6,984 nucleotides of DNA, from contig CAJFPH010000124.1 of assembly GCA_904398645.1 (NCBI GenBank), forward strand, positions 1 through 6,984, written 5' to 3'. The number at the start of each line of letters is the position of its first letter. Within the stretch, counting starts at the first letter, position 1. This DNA is from Allobutyricicoccus pentlandensis. GTDB taxonomy: Bacteria > Bacillota > Clostridia > Oscillospirales > QAMX01. A model generated the notes under the pieces. It saw only the letters and a program-made list of their open reading frames with translations, made no database searches and was not told the DNA's origin. Positions 1-6,007 of the stretch are shown here, piece by piece. Both the position numbers and the translations under genes were made by a program.

Positions 1-270
1 ATCTTTATGGAATACCGTATAGCATGGTTCCATTTTAGCATAGAGGATGAGTTCATTACGGTCATTCAGCGCCATTCGAAATGGTTCATGTTGATTTACC
101 ACCGTTGTCAGGCAATACAACATCACAGGATATAATTTAAGCCCTTTTTCCCGAACGTTGGTAATATCAAGCTTTGTTGTCAGGCTGTATGTACAGGGGA
201 CTGCTGAAATATAGTGCTCAAAATACTCTTTCCGTTCCCATGTATCTCGATTGATAATTGTATAGTCCAT
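1..270 (-). CDS. Chloramphenicol acetyltransferase-like protein (CatA family), N-terminal 90 residues
   Basis: This open frame reads leftward from an ATG at 270-268 and runs off the window edge without a stop, so only the N-terminal 90 residues are visible. A family member has roughly 210-220 residues. The start MDYTIINRDTWERKEYFEHY is typical of type A chloramphenicol acetyltransferases: the W-x-RKE-x-F-x-HY motif is at residues 11-20, followed by PCTYSLTTKLDIT (25-37), KLYPVMLYCLTTVVN (45-59) and EPCYTVFHKD (81-90). Known family members are cytoplasmic trimers that transfer acetyl from acetyl-CoA to the 3-hydroxyl of chloramphenicol. The catalytic HHxxxDG motif would be near the C-terminus, outside the window, so activity cannot be judged. 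A ribosome binding site AGGAG (minus strand, 284-280) sits 9 bases before the ATG. The family assignment is firm. Whether it confers resistance or is one of the chromosomal CatA-like O-acetyltransferases common in clostridia is open. Confidence 0.88.
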   Translation of the reverse strand, partial: MDYTIINRDTWERKEYFEHYISAVPCTYSLTTKLDITNVREKGLKLYPVMLYCLTTVVNQHEPFRMALNDRNELILYAKMEPCYTVFHKD

Positions 271-536
271 AAAATTTTTCTCCTGCAAAATAATATTTGT
301 GACTATCTTACTTCCGTCCCCGCTGCAGCTTTGGATTTTTCAAAAACTCTCATTTTCGCGCAATCTATTTTAACGACTTTCTTCCTTTAAAAAACAGTTC
401 AGCTTGAGCCGCTTACTTCTGGCCGCCGTTTTCCCCTGCAATTTTCCCGGCGTCCTGCAAAAAATCTTCCAGAGAGCGCGAATATTGGAGATGAATACAG
501 GGCGATGAAAGCTATGGTAACAGCGTAAGCTTTGCA
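271..536. other. Gap without a convincing gene, upstream of the cat-like gene
   Basis: This stretch lies between the cat-like start and the terminator of the cysteine-rich gene and should hold the cat promoter. I see no good promoter: the minus-strand TTAAAAT near 367-373 lacks a matching -35 box. On the minus strand there are short stop-to-stop frames that look somewhat protein-like. One at 511-416 ends in a tail like SLEDFLQDAGKIAGENGG. Another at 386-306 contains an ATG at 353 and ends with a TAG at 305-303, 32 bases before the cat ATG. Neither has a good ribosome binding site and neither is recognised. A 13-base motif around the cat ribosome binding site (276-288) recurs with one mismatch at 429-441. 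The region may be a leader, or debris of an older gene. Confidence 0.5.
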
Positions 537-577
537 AAACAACGGCTGTCCCTGTAAAAAGGACAGCCCTATTGTTT
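537..577 (-). terminator. Factor-independent terminator of the cysteine-rich gene
   Basis: A perfect 8-bp stem GGCTGTCC (544-551) / GGACAGCC (561-568) encloses a 9-base loop. An outer stem AAACAA (537-542) / TTGTTT (572-577) continues it after a small internal mismatch. Read on the minus strand, the stem starts about 13-20 bases after the TAA of the cysteine-rich gene and is followed by a T-rich stretch (GTTGTTTTG). This fits termination of that gene and would insulate the cat-like gene downstream. The outer A/T stem gives it some symmetry, so it could also stop rightward transcripts weakly. Confidence 0.8.
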
Positions 578-590
578 CCGTATGTATTCC

Positions 591-1103
591 TTAAGCCTCC
601 AATAACTGCCGCATTCTGGCAATATCACATATGTAATTACTCGTATGGTCCAGCCATCCGCGGATACAGCGGTCCTGTAACATCAGCATACCAGCACGGC
701 GTACCGCCTGTTTAAACTCTGCGTTGATCTCCGGCGCACCGGTGTTAAAAAGGGCGCAGGATGCAAGCGCCCGGGAGTCCGGAACCGGTCTAACACTGTG
801 TCTGCCGGTTCTTGTTCTAAACAGTAAAGGGGAATATGGGAATATGCGGCAGGCAATCGGGCGTAAATTTCGATTACACCGTCCATTACAGACAGCATAC
901 TTTCCTTCTAGAGTTTCATGGATTGTAAGAAAATCCGCATCTTTTAAAAGAAGGTCCTCATCTGGCAAAAGCCACATGCCGTCACGGTCTCCGCCCTTAC
1001 AACACCGAACGCGGCAAAGCTCGCCACAATCGCTGTCGATTGGCGTAACACTATCCAAAATTTTATAGATCCGCTTTAGAATTGACAACCTACGATTTCC
1101 CAT
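591..1103 (-). CDS. Cysteine-rich, probably metal-binding protein of unknown function (YkgJ-like CxxxC pattern)
   Basis: The protein has 170 residues from the ATG at 1103, chosen because GAGGTG (minus strand 1115-1110) lies 6 bases upstream. The frame stays open 35 codons further up, but that part crosses the promoter region and has no better site. It is soluble, with no signal peptide or membrane segment. Cysteines cluster as C26-x3-C30-x3-C34-C35 (CGELCRVRCC), C72-x3-C76-x8-C85 within NLRPIACRIFPYSPLL, and C116. Between them lies a conserved-looking GMWLLPDED (42-50). Cysteine clusters followed by RPxxCRxFP resemble the YkgJ/UPF0153 family of putative zinc- or iron-chelating proteins, but the spacing differs from the usual CxxCxxCC, so this is a loose relation. 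I recall similar small proteins in clostridia without a known role. It is monocistronic: its own promoter region lies to the right and a strong terminator follows. It is divergent from the SRP RNA. No function is assigned. Confidence 0.8.
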   Translation of the reverse strand: MGNRRLSILKRIYKILDSVTPIDSDCGELCRVRCCKGGDRDGMWLLPDEDLLLKDADFLTIHETLEGKYAVCNGRCNRNLRPIACRIFPYSPLLFRTRTGRHSVRPVPDSRALASCALFNTGAPEINAEFKQAVRRAGMLMLQDRCIRGWLDHTSNYICDIARMRQLLEA

Positions 1104-1121
1104 ATCATTCACCTCGCATAT

Positions 1122-1140
1122 TGTTAAGTTTATATTAACA
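1122..1140. repeat. Inverted repeat overlapping the leftward promoter (possible operator)
   Basis: TGTTAA (1122-1127) and TTAACA (1135-1140) are perfect complements separated by 7 bases. The dyad covers the proposed -10 box of the leftward promoter and lies 7 bases from the ribosome binding site of the cysteine-rich gene. It could be an operator or a weak hairpin in the leader RNA. The sequence is A/T-rich, so chance is a real alternative. Confidence 0.4.
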
Positions 1141-1160
1141 CATATCTCTATAAAATGCAA
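1132..1160 (-). promoter_or_regulatory. Possible promoter of the cysteine-rich gene
   Basis: Reading leftward, TTGCAT (1160-1155) and TAATAT (1137-1132) are separated by 17 bases and lie about 30 bases before the gene's start. Both boxes match the sigma-A consensus only partly. The location, between the gene and the divergent SRP promoter, is the main support. Confidence 0.35.
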
Positions 1161-1169
1161 CAAAAACAC

Positions 1170-1198
1170 TTGATAATTTTGAATTTCTGTTGTATAAT
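1170..1198 (+). promoter_or_regulatory. Strong sigma-A-type promoter of the SRP RNA
   Basis: TTGATA (1170-1175) and a perfect TATAAT (1193-1198) are separated by exactly 17 bases, with a TG (1191-1192) just before the -10 box as in extended -10 promoters except that no base intervenes. Transcription would start near 1205, about 65 bases before the likely 5' end of the mature SRP RNA, so a processed precursor is implied. The near-consensus quality suits a stable, abundant RNA. Whether it also feeds dnaX depends on read-through. Confidence 0.85.
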
Positions 1199-1271
1199 AA
1201 ATTTGCAAAGGGATAGTTTTGCGCTTTTTTGAGTGACAGCTTTTAAAAGAGGTAAAAAATATTCCGGCACG

Positions 1272-1556
1272 TCTTCGAATTTGAATCCGGCCTGGGGCCA
1301 GGCCGCACTAACCGGGGAGATAGCGGTGCCCTGTACCTGCAATCCGCTATAGCAGGGGTGAATGCGTTTCCGAGGGTTTATAATGTGATGTCAGCTGCGT
1401 TCAAACAATGTTGAGGGGCCGGTCCCGCGCAACGGGCGGCTGTGAACCATGTCAGGCGGGGAACCGAGCAGCATTAAGCAGTTTTGTTCCGTGTGCCGCG
1501 GGGGTTCCGGTCCTGAGTTTTTTGAGCGAGTGGCGGTTATATTATAAATTCGAAGT
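1272..1556 (+). ncRNA. ffs: Signal recognition particle RNA, large bacterial type with Alu domain
   Basis: This is the RNA core of the particle that, with Ffh, targets ribosomes making membrane and exported proteins to the translocon. The 5' Alu-like domain is recognisable from ATAGCGGTGCCCTGTACC and the following CCTGC (1336-1340) / GCAGG (1352-1356) hairpin. The S domain is diagnostic: CCATGTCAGG (1447-1456), a CGG / CCG stem (1457-1459, 1464-1466) capped by a GGAA tetraloop (1460-1463), then AGCAGC (1467-1472), the Ffh-binding site. The long helix 5 is visible, for example CCCGCG (1424-1429) with CGCGGG (1497-1502), and CCGG (1419-1422) with CCGG (1507-1510). The ends pair twice: CCGC (1303-1306) with GCGG (1533-1536), and a perfect 10-bp helix 1273-1282 / 1546-1555. 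The boundaries are estimates; the core is about 1303-1540. Its place directly before dnaX is the Firmicutes norm. Confidence 0.93.
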
Positions 1557-1598
1557 TCGCTGTGCGGTCTCGCCGCTGGCCGGATCCTGTTTTTTACT

Positions 1599-1603
1599 GG
1601 AGG
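1599..1603 (+). promoter_or_regulatory. Ribosome binding site that fixes the dnaX GTG start
   Basis: GGAGG lies 5 bases before the GTG at 1609. The frame is open further upstream to an ATG at 1408, but that stretch is SRP RNA, so this site decides the start. Confidence 0.85.
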
Positions 1604-1608
1604 TTCCC

Positions 1609-3297
1609 GTGTATCAGGCTCTTTATCGTAAATATCGTCCGCAAACGTTCGATGCGGTATACGGACAACGCCATATTACCGTTACATTACAAAATCAGGT
1701 GCAATATGGACGCGTTTCTCATGCCTATCTTTTTACCGGAACGCGTGGCACGGGAAAGACAACATGCGCAAAGATTTTAGCCAGAGCCGTTAACTGTGAG
1801 CATCCTGTAAACGGCAATCCCTGCAACGAATGTCCCTCCTGCCGCGGTATTATGGATGGTTCCATACTAGATGTACTGGAACTTGACGCTGCTTCTAATA
1901 CGGGTGTCGACAATATGCGCGCCATTTTGGAAGAAACCACTTATCCTCCTGCAAATGTCAAGCGCCGCGTCTACATCATCGACGAGGTGCACATGCTCTC
2001 CGCAGGTGCTTTTAACGCGCTTTTAAAAACGTTAGAAGAGCCGCCGGAGTACGTCATGTTTATCCTGGCGACTACGGAGCTTCACCGCGTTGCGGCGACT
2101 ATTTTATCACGCTGTCAGCGGTTTGACTTTAAACGCGTTGACCCCAGGGAAATCGCTTCTAATCTCTCCGCAATTGCGGAAAAGGAAGGCGTTCGAATTT
2201 CACCAAAAGCGCTTGATCTGCTTGCAAAGCTTGCAGATGGATCCGTACGCGATTCCCTGTCGCTCCTGGAACGCTGTATGATTGGCCACGATGGCAGCGA
2301 GCTGAGCGAAGCAGCGGTAATTGAAGCTATGGGAATTTCATCTAATGAAAGCCTGTTTGCCATTGTAGAGGCAATTGCCGAACAAAATGCTTCTTCTGCC
2401 CTCCTGGCTCTTGATCGGATTTATATGGATGGACGCGATATCCGCTCCTCTCTGGAGCGTCTCGCCGCCTATTTTCGAGATGTCCTTTTATACCAGACGG
2501 CACCTGACTCTGCACCAACGCTCTCTTCCCCGGGTTTTGATCACGAGGCCCTCCTGCGCGACGCACGGCGATTTTCAGCGCGTCATGTTATGGATATCAT
2601 ATCCACTTTGCAGAAGACCGTCAACGCCTTGCAGCGTTCTTCAGCCGGACGTTTGGAGGCGGAACTTTGCCTAATCGAGCTTTGTGCCCCGGAGGTAGTC
2701 GCCGGAGACGAAGCACAGCTTGCAGGACGTATTGCCGCGCTTGAAACAAGGCTGGCGTCAGGGGTTTTCGCTGCGCCTATACAAAGCCGGCAGAAAGCCG
2801 CACCGCAAGGTACGCCGCCCCAAGACGACGATTGCCCATTCCCCTTGGAGGATGACGTTCCTCCGCCTCTCGGAGATCAGGATGCACCGCCGGAAATTGC
2901 AGACACATCTTCGCCTTCCCAGGCGAAGCGCGATACAGTCACGAGCGCCAAAGCGCCGTCGCGATCGGAAATTGCCTCGGAGAGCAAAATCGCCATTTTG
3001 AAGGCGCTGAGCGGCGTTCTCCCCCGTTCTGCCTACACGCATTTGACGCTGGCAAAAATGTATTATGAAAATCAGATTTTAACGCTTGCCGTTGAAGGCG
3101 AGATATCCGTGATGCTTCTTGATAAGGCGGAAATACGGAACATGGTTGCAGGCGCTGCCTCACGCGTCCTTGGAGAGTCTTGCACCGTACGTGTTTCTCC
3201 TGCGGAGCGTGAACAAAAAGGAAACCATAATTTTGACGGTTTTGACACCATTGTGAAGGACGGCCGTGCCGCCGGTGTCACGATCGATCTTCAATAA
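1609..3297 (+). CDS. dnaX: DNA polymerase III subunit tau/gamma (clamp loader ATPase)
   Basis: The 562-residue protein starts at GTG 1609 (YQALYRKYRPQTF, the usual DnaX N-terminus) and is almost the length of B. subtilis DnaX. As the clamp-loader motor it uses ATP to load the sliding clamp and holds the replisome together. In order: Walker A GTRGTGKT (44-51); a zinc-binding set C63, C72, C75, C78; Walker B with DEVH (125-128); the SRC arginine-finger motif (167-169); a sensor 2 GSVRDSLSLL (211-220); and the clamp-loader collar region to about 370. A proline- and acid-rich linker (about 395-455, with runs such as QDDDCPFPLEDDVPPP) leads to a C-terminal domain (about 460-545) expected to contact the polymerase and helicase in tau. 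I see no convincing A-rich frameshift signal of the E. coli kind, so a short gamma form is not evident. No good terminator separates it from the SRP RNA, and ybaB follows after 16 bases. Confidence 0.96.
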   Translation: MYQALYRKYRPQTFDAVYGQRHITVTLQNQVQYGRVSHAYLFTGTRGTGKTTCAKILARAVNCEHPVNGNPCNECPSCRGIMDGSILDVLELDAASNTGVDNMRAILEETTYPPANVKRRVYIIDEVHMLSAGAFNALLKTLEEPPEYVMFILATTELHRVAATILSRCQRFDFKRVDPREIASNLSAIAEKEGVRISPKALDLLAKLADGSVRDSLSLLERCMIGHDGSELSEAAVIEAMGISSNESLFAIVEAIAEQNASSALLALDRIYMDGRDIRSSLERLAAYFRDVLLYQTAPDSAPTLSSPGFDHEALLRDARRFSARHVMDIISTLQKTVNALQRSSAGRLEAELCLIELCAPEVVAGDEAQLAGRIAALETRLASGVFAAPIQSRQKAAPQGTPPQDDDCPFPLEDDVPPPLGDQDAPPEIADTSSPSQAKRDTVTSAKAPSRSEIASESKIAILKALSGVLPRSAYTHLTLAKMYYENQILTLAVEGEISVMLLDKAEIRNMVAGAASRVLGESCTVRVSPAEREQKGNHNFDGFDTIVKDGRAAGVTIDLQ

Positions 3298-3313
3298 AAC
3301 ATTGAGGTGTACT

Positions 3314-3655
3314 ATGGCAAAAAACAGAATTCCGCCTATGGGCGGCATGAACATGAATGCAATGCTTCGTCAGGCACAAAAAATGCAGTCCGACATGGAA
3401 AATGCCCGCCGTGAGCTCGACGAAAAGGAATATGAATTTGCCTCCGGCGGCGGAGAAGTCCACGCAGTTGTAAATGGAAAATTCGAATGTGTTAAGCTTA
3501 CCATTTCGCCTGAAGTCATTGATCCGGACGACGCCGATATGCTTGCGGATTTGGTTCTTTTAACCATAAATGGGGCCGTTCGTGCTGCACGCGAAGATGC
3601 TGAAAAAACAATGGGACGTGTTTCCGGCGGAATGAATATGGGTGGTCTGTTCTGA
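3314..3655 (+). CDS. ybaB: YbaB/EbfC family nucleoid-associated DNA-binding protein
   Basis: The 113-residue protein starts at ATG 3314, with GAGGTG 4 bases upstream; an in-frame ATG lies further up at 3266 but within the dnaX tail. Family members form tweezer-shaped dimers that bind DNA with little sequence specificity and are nearly always encoded between dnaX and recR. Features seen: an N-terminal helix with AMLRQAQKMQSDMENARREL (about 16-35), a glycine-rich turn ASGGGEVHAVVNGK (about 43-56), a VKLTISPEVIDPDD strand-loop (about 60-73) and a C-terminal helix. Both ends are rich in Met, Gly and Asn (PPMGGMNMNAM and GGMNMGGLF), probably flexible tails. The stop overlaps the recR start by one base (TGATG), implying coupled translation. 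Confidence 0.93.
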   Translation: MAKNRIPPMGGMNMNAMLRQAQKMQSDMENARRELDEKEYEFASGGGEVHAVVNGKFECVKLTISPEVIDPDDADMLADLVLLTINGAVRAAREDAEKTMGRVSGGMNMGGLF

Positions 3656-4254
3656 TGCGAGCTTTTTCCGCTTCTTTGGAACGTTTGATTGAACAATTTG
3701 AAAGTCTGCCCGGTATCGGACACAAAACCGCACAACGGTTGGCATTTTATGTGTTAGGACTCCCGGACGAGGCGGCCAGAGCGTTTGCTGACGCAATTCT
3801 GGACGCAAAGGGTTCTGTCCGGCAATGTTCAGTCTGTTATAACCTCTCAGATTCCATGATTTGTCCGATCTGTGACAGTCCGGATCGTGATCCGGCGACA
3901 ATCTGTGTTGTTTCCGACCCACGTGATGTCGCAGCGCTTGAACGCACACATGAATATCATGGCCGCTATCACGTTCTGCATGGCGTCATTTCTCCCCTGA
4001 ACCACATAGGTCCTGATGATCTGCGGATCAAGGAGTTAGTTGCCCGTGTGGCGGAGGGAGGCATCCGCGAGGTTATTATGGCGACAGATCCCAATACGGA
4101 GGGAGAGGCCACCGCAATGTATATTTCCCGGCTTCTTCGCCCATTTGACGTAAAAATTACACGGCTTGCTTACGGCGTACCTGTCGGGGGACATTTGGAA
4201 TACGCTGACGAAATTACGCTTCTTCGTGCATTGGATGGCCGGCGTGAATATTAA
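3655..4254 (+). CDS. recR: Recombination mediator protein RecR
   Basis: The 199-residue protein matches the family's usual length. RecR works with RecO (and RecF) to load RecA onto single-stranded DNA covered by SSB at gaps and stalled forks. Domains in order: helix-hairpin-helix with LPGIGHKTAQRLAF (18-31); a C4 zinc finger C58-x2-C61-x8-C70-x2-C73; a Toprim domain from about 81 with VVSDPRDVAALER (85-97), GPDD (119-122) and ATDPNTEGEATAMYI (143-157); and a C-terminal GVPVGGHLEYADEITL (174-189). Two positions differ from what I recall as common: D145 where relatives often have Asn, and H180 where they have Asp or Glu. Serine at 87 replaces the Toprim Glu, a position that varies in Firmicutes RecR. 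The start overlaps the ybaB stop by one base, with a modest GGGTGG 9 bases upstream, so translation is probably coupled. Confidence 0.96.
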   Translation: MRAFSASLERLIEQFESLPGIGHKTAQRLAFYVLGLPDEAARAFADAILDAKGSVRQCSVCYNLSDSMICPICDSPDRDPATICVVSDPRDVAALERTHEYHGRYHVLHGVISPLNHIGPDDLRIKELVARVAEGGIREVIMATDPNTEGEATAMYISRLLRPFDVKITRLAYGVPVGGHLEYADEITLLRALDGRREY

Positions 4255-4362
4255 GAGTGTTCTCTTACGTGCGTTTTTGCAATTGTGCCGGATGAAAAAG
4301 AGAAATTTGTACTTGCGCTGAATATACGTCTCCGTGATACACAAAAATTATTACTTTTTACA

Positions 4363-4391
4363 TTGAAATTTTTCGTAGAATACGATACAAT
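4363..4391 (+). promoter_or_regulatory. Promoter of the ABC transporter operon, with a palindrome in the spacer
   Basis: TTGAAA (4363-4368) and TACAAT (4386-4391) are separated by 17 bases, each one base from consensus or close to it. Transcription would start near 4398, giving a leader of about 44 bases before the binding-protein ATG. The last 13 bases of the spacer form a perfect dyad, TCGTA (4373-4377) GAA TACGA (4381-4385), which could be an operator. The rest of the 187-base gap after recR holds no gene I would call. Confidence 0.75.
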
Positions 4392-4441
4392 AACTTTGAC
4401 AATATAATAGTGAGGAGATATTGACTCATAAGGAGGATAAC

Positions 4442-5986
4442 ATGAAAAAAGGACGCAGGTTCGCCGCCCTTTTGATGTTGATCTCTGCTGTTTTAACCGT
4501 TGCACTGAGCGGTTGCTCAGGCGACAGGGCAGGTACGGCATCTGAGGACGATATTTCCAATGCGGGATTGGCTATCAATGTCGGTCTCGCAAAAGACCTC
4601 GACGATAGTCTTGACCCACACAAAATGGTATCGGCAGGAACTAAAGAAGTCTTATTTAATGTCTTTGAAGGGCTTGTAAAGCCCGACTCGGACGGAAATC
4701 TTATTCCCGCCGTAGCCGAAAGCTATAAAGTCTCCGATGACGGGACAACTTATACGTTTACACTTCGTGAAGGCGTAAAGTTCCATTCAGGAGATCCGGT
4801 CACGGCGGATGATGTCATTTATTCTATCAAACGCTGTGCCGGTATGCTTGAGGAAGAACCTGAAGCTCTGGTCACAGCGTTTTCTGTTATTACGGATGTC
4901 TACGCTGAAGATGAGCGCACAGTGGTTATTCAGATTGAATCGCCGGATCTTGAGTTTATTTCCTATCTCACCTCAGCTATTATCCCCGAGGGATATACCG
5001 AACAGGCAACTGCGCCGATTGGAACAGGGCCTTTTCAGTTTGTTTCCCGCAGTGCGCAGGAGAATATTGTGTTAAAGCGCTTTGACGAGTATTGGGGCGA
5101 AAAGCCGGAGTTGACTGACGTAACTTTTAAAATTATTACGCAGGATACCGTCGTAACGTCGCTGCGTTCCGGTGCAATTGATCTGTGCGCTCATCTGACC
5201 CCGTCCCAGGCTGCCGAGGTTTCCGGACAATACGATATTGTAAAAGGCGGCATGAACAGCGTGTTCGGCGTTTATCTCAACAATTCCATAGCGCCGCTTG
5301 ATAATGTAAACGTCCGCCGCGCGCTTTGTCATGCCATCAATGTTGAGGAAATCATGGCGCTTGTTTTCAATGGTGAGGGCACTCCGATCGGCAGCAGCAT
5401 GTATCCTGCTTTTGCGAAGTATTTTTGCGAGGATTTGACGGGCTATTATGAATATGACCCGGATAAGGCAGTTGAGATGCTCGCTGAGGCGGGATATCCG
5501 GACGGTTTTGATCTGGAGCTTACCGTTGCATCCAATCACACACAGTATGTTGAGACGGCGCAGGTCGTATATGAGCAACTTCAGGCAGTTGGTGTGAACG
5601 TTACCATTCGCCAGGTTGAGTGGGAAACATGGCTTTCCGAAGTTTATATAGGGCGTAATTATGAAGCCACTATCATAGACTTTGATGCTTCCACGATGAC
5701 GGCTCGGGCTCTGTTGGAACGGTTTACTTCAGATTATCCGCAGAATATCTCTTATTTTTCAAATGAGGAGTACGACGCTGCGTACGCTGAGGCCGCTTCC
5801 GCTACAACAGATGAAGATCAGATTGCCGCCTATAGGCGTTGCCAGGAAATTCTGACGGAACAGGCCGCGAACATCTATCTAATGGATATGGCGGATATGG
5901 TAGCAATCCGGTCAGATCTCGAAGGATACGAATTTTACCCCATTTTTGTAGTAGACCTATCCAAAATTCATTTAAAGACTGAATAA
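4442..5986 (+). CDS. ABC transporter solute-binding lipoprotein, peptide/nickel family (SBP family 5)
   Basis: The 514-residue protein starts at ATG 4442, set by a strong AAGGAGG (4430-4436) 5 bases upstream. A lipoprotein signal peptide is clear: MKKGRRF, a hydrophobic stretch (8-22) and lipobox LSGC with the lipidated Cys at 25. The mature protein would be anchored on the outer face of the membrane. The family-5 (OppA/DppA/NikA) fold is shown by LDPHKMVSAG, LFNVFEGLVKPDSDGNLIPA, TYTFTLREGVKFHSGDPVTADDVIYS, and later NVNVRRALCHAINVEEI and a DPDKAVEMLAEAGYPDGFDL segment. The length is usual for the family. It captures the substrate and hands it to the permease encoded 21 bases downstream. Members bind oligopeptides, dipeptides, nickel chelates, opines or sugars, and I cannot tell which from the sequence. 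Confidence 0.93.
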   Translation: MKKGRRFAALLMLISAVLTVALSGCSGDRAGTASEDDISNAGLAINVGLAKDLDDSLDPHKMVSAGTKEVLFNVFEGLVKPDSDGNLIPAVAESYKVSDDGTTYTFTLREGVKFHSGDPVTADDVIYSIKRCAGMLEEEPEALVTAFSVITDVYAEDERTVVIQIESPDLEFISYLTSAIIPEGYTEQATAPIGTGPFQFVSRSAQENIVLKRFDEYWGEKPELTDVTFKIITQDTVVTSLRSGAIDLCAHLTPSQAAEVSGQYDIVKGGMNSVFGVYLNNSIAPLDNVNVRRALCHAINVEEIMALVFNGEGTPIGSSMYPAFAKYFCEDLTGYYEYDPDKAVEMLAEAGYPDGFDLELTVASNHTQYVETAQVVYEQLQAVGVNVTIRQVEWETWLSEVYIGRNYEATIIDFDASTMTARALLERFTSDYPQNISYFSNEEYDAAYAEAASATTDEDQIAAYRRCQEILTEQAANIYLMDMADMVAIRSDLEGYEFYPIFVVDLSKIHLKTE

Positions 5987-5994
5987 ATTGAGAA

Positions 5995-6000
5995 AGGAGG
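5995..6000 (+). promoter_or_regulatory. Ribosome binding site that fixes the TTG start of the permease
   Basis: AGGAGG lies 7 bases... counted to the TTG at 6008, the spacer is GCAGGAA. No ATG or GTG in frame is as well placed, so TTG is taken as the start. Confidence 0.8.
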
Positions 6001-6007
6001 GCAGGAA

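Noticed and set aside
303..353. 16-codon frame (MRVFEKSKAAAGTEVR) before cat as a leader peptide for induced expression
   Set aside because: No ribosome binding site before its ATG and no stem that would hide the cat ribosome binding site. Kept only as a note.
1205..1230. Hairpin GCAAA (1205-1209) / TTTGC (1218-1222) followed by GCTTTTTT, terminator-like, just after the SRP promoter
   Set aside because: Only five pairs, mostly A-T, and it would stop the SRP RNA transcript at its start. Probably part of the precursor leader.
1258..1304. tRNA-like TTCGAATTTGAATCC before the SRP RNA
   Set aside because: There is no cloverleaf, no proper T arm GGTTCGAATCC and no acceptor stem. The bases are explained by the SRP terminal helix.
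1522..1548. Possible dnaX promoter TTGAGC, 15 bases, TATAAA
   Set aside because: It lies inside the 3' end of the SRP RNA, has a short spacer, and its A/T-rich -10 is part of the pairing 3' arm. Too weak to call.
1564..1595. Possible terminator between the SRP RNA and dnaX: GCGG/CCGC mini-hairpin and a T6 run at 1590-1595
   Set aside because: The hairpin is short and 13 bases from the T run, and no stem abuts the T run.
4252..4280. Terminator after recR: TAAGAG/CTCTTA stem then TTTTT
   Set aside because: The stem has only two G-C pairs and the T run starts 8 bases after it. Possibly a weak terminator, not reliable.
4284..4410. Short frame from GTG after recR (begins VPDEKEKFVLALNIRL)
   Set aside because: It has no ribosome binding site, crosses the transporter promoter and becomes low-complexity A/T-rich in its second half.
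4396..4424. TTGACA at 4396-4401 with TATTGA 17 bases on, as a second transporter promoter
   Set aside because: The -10 is poor and would put the start at the ribosome binding site of the binding-protein gene.
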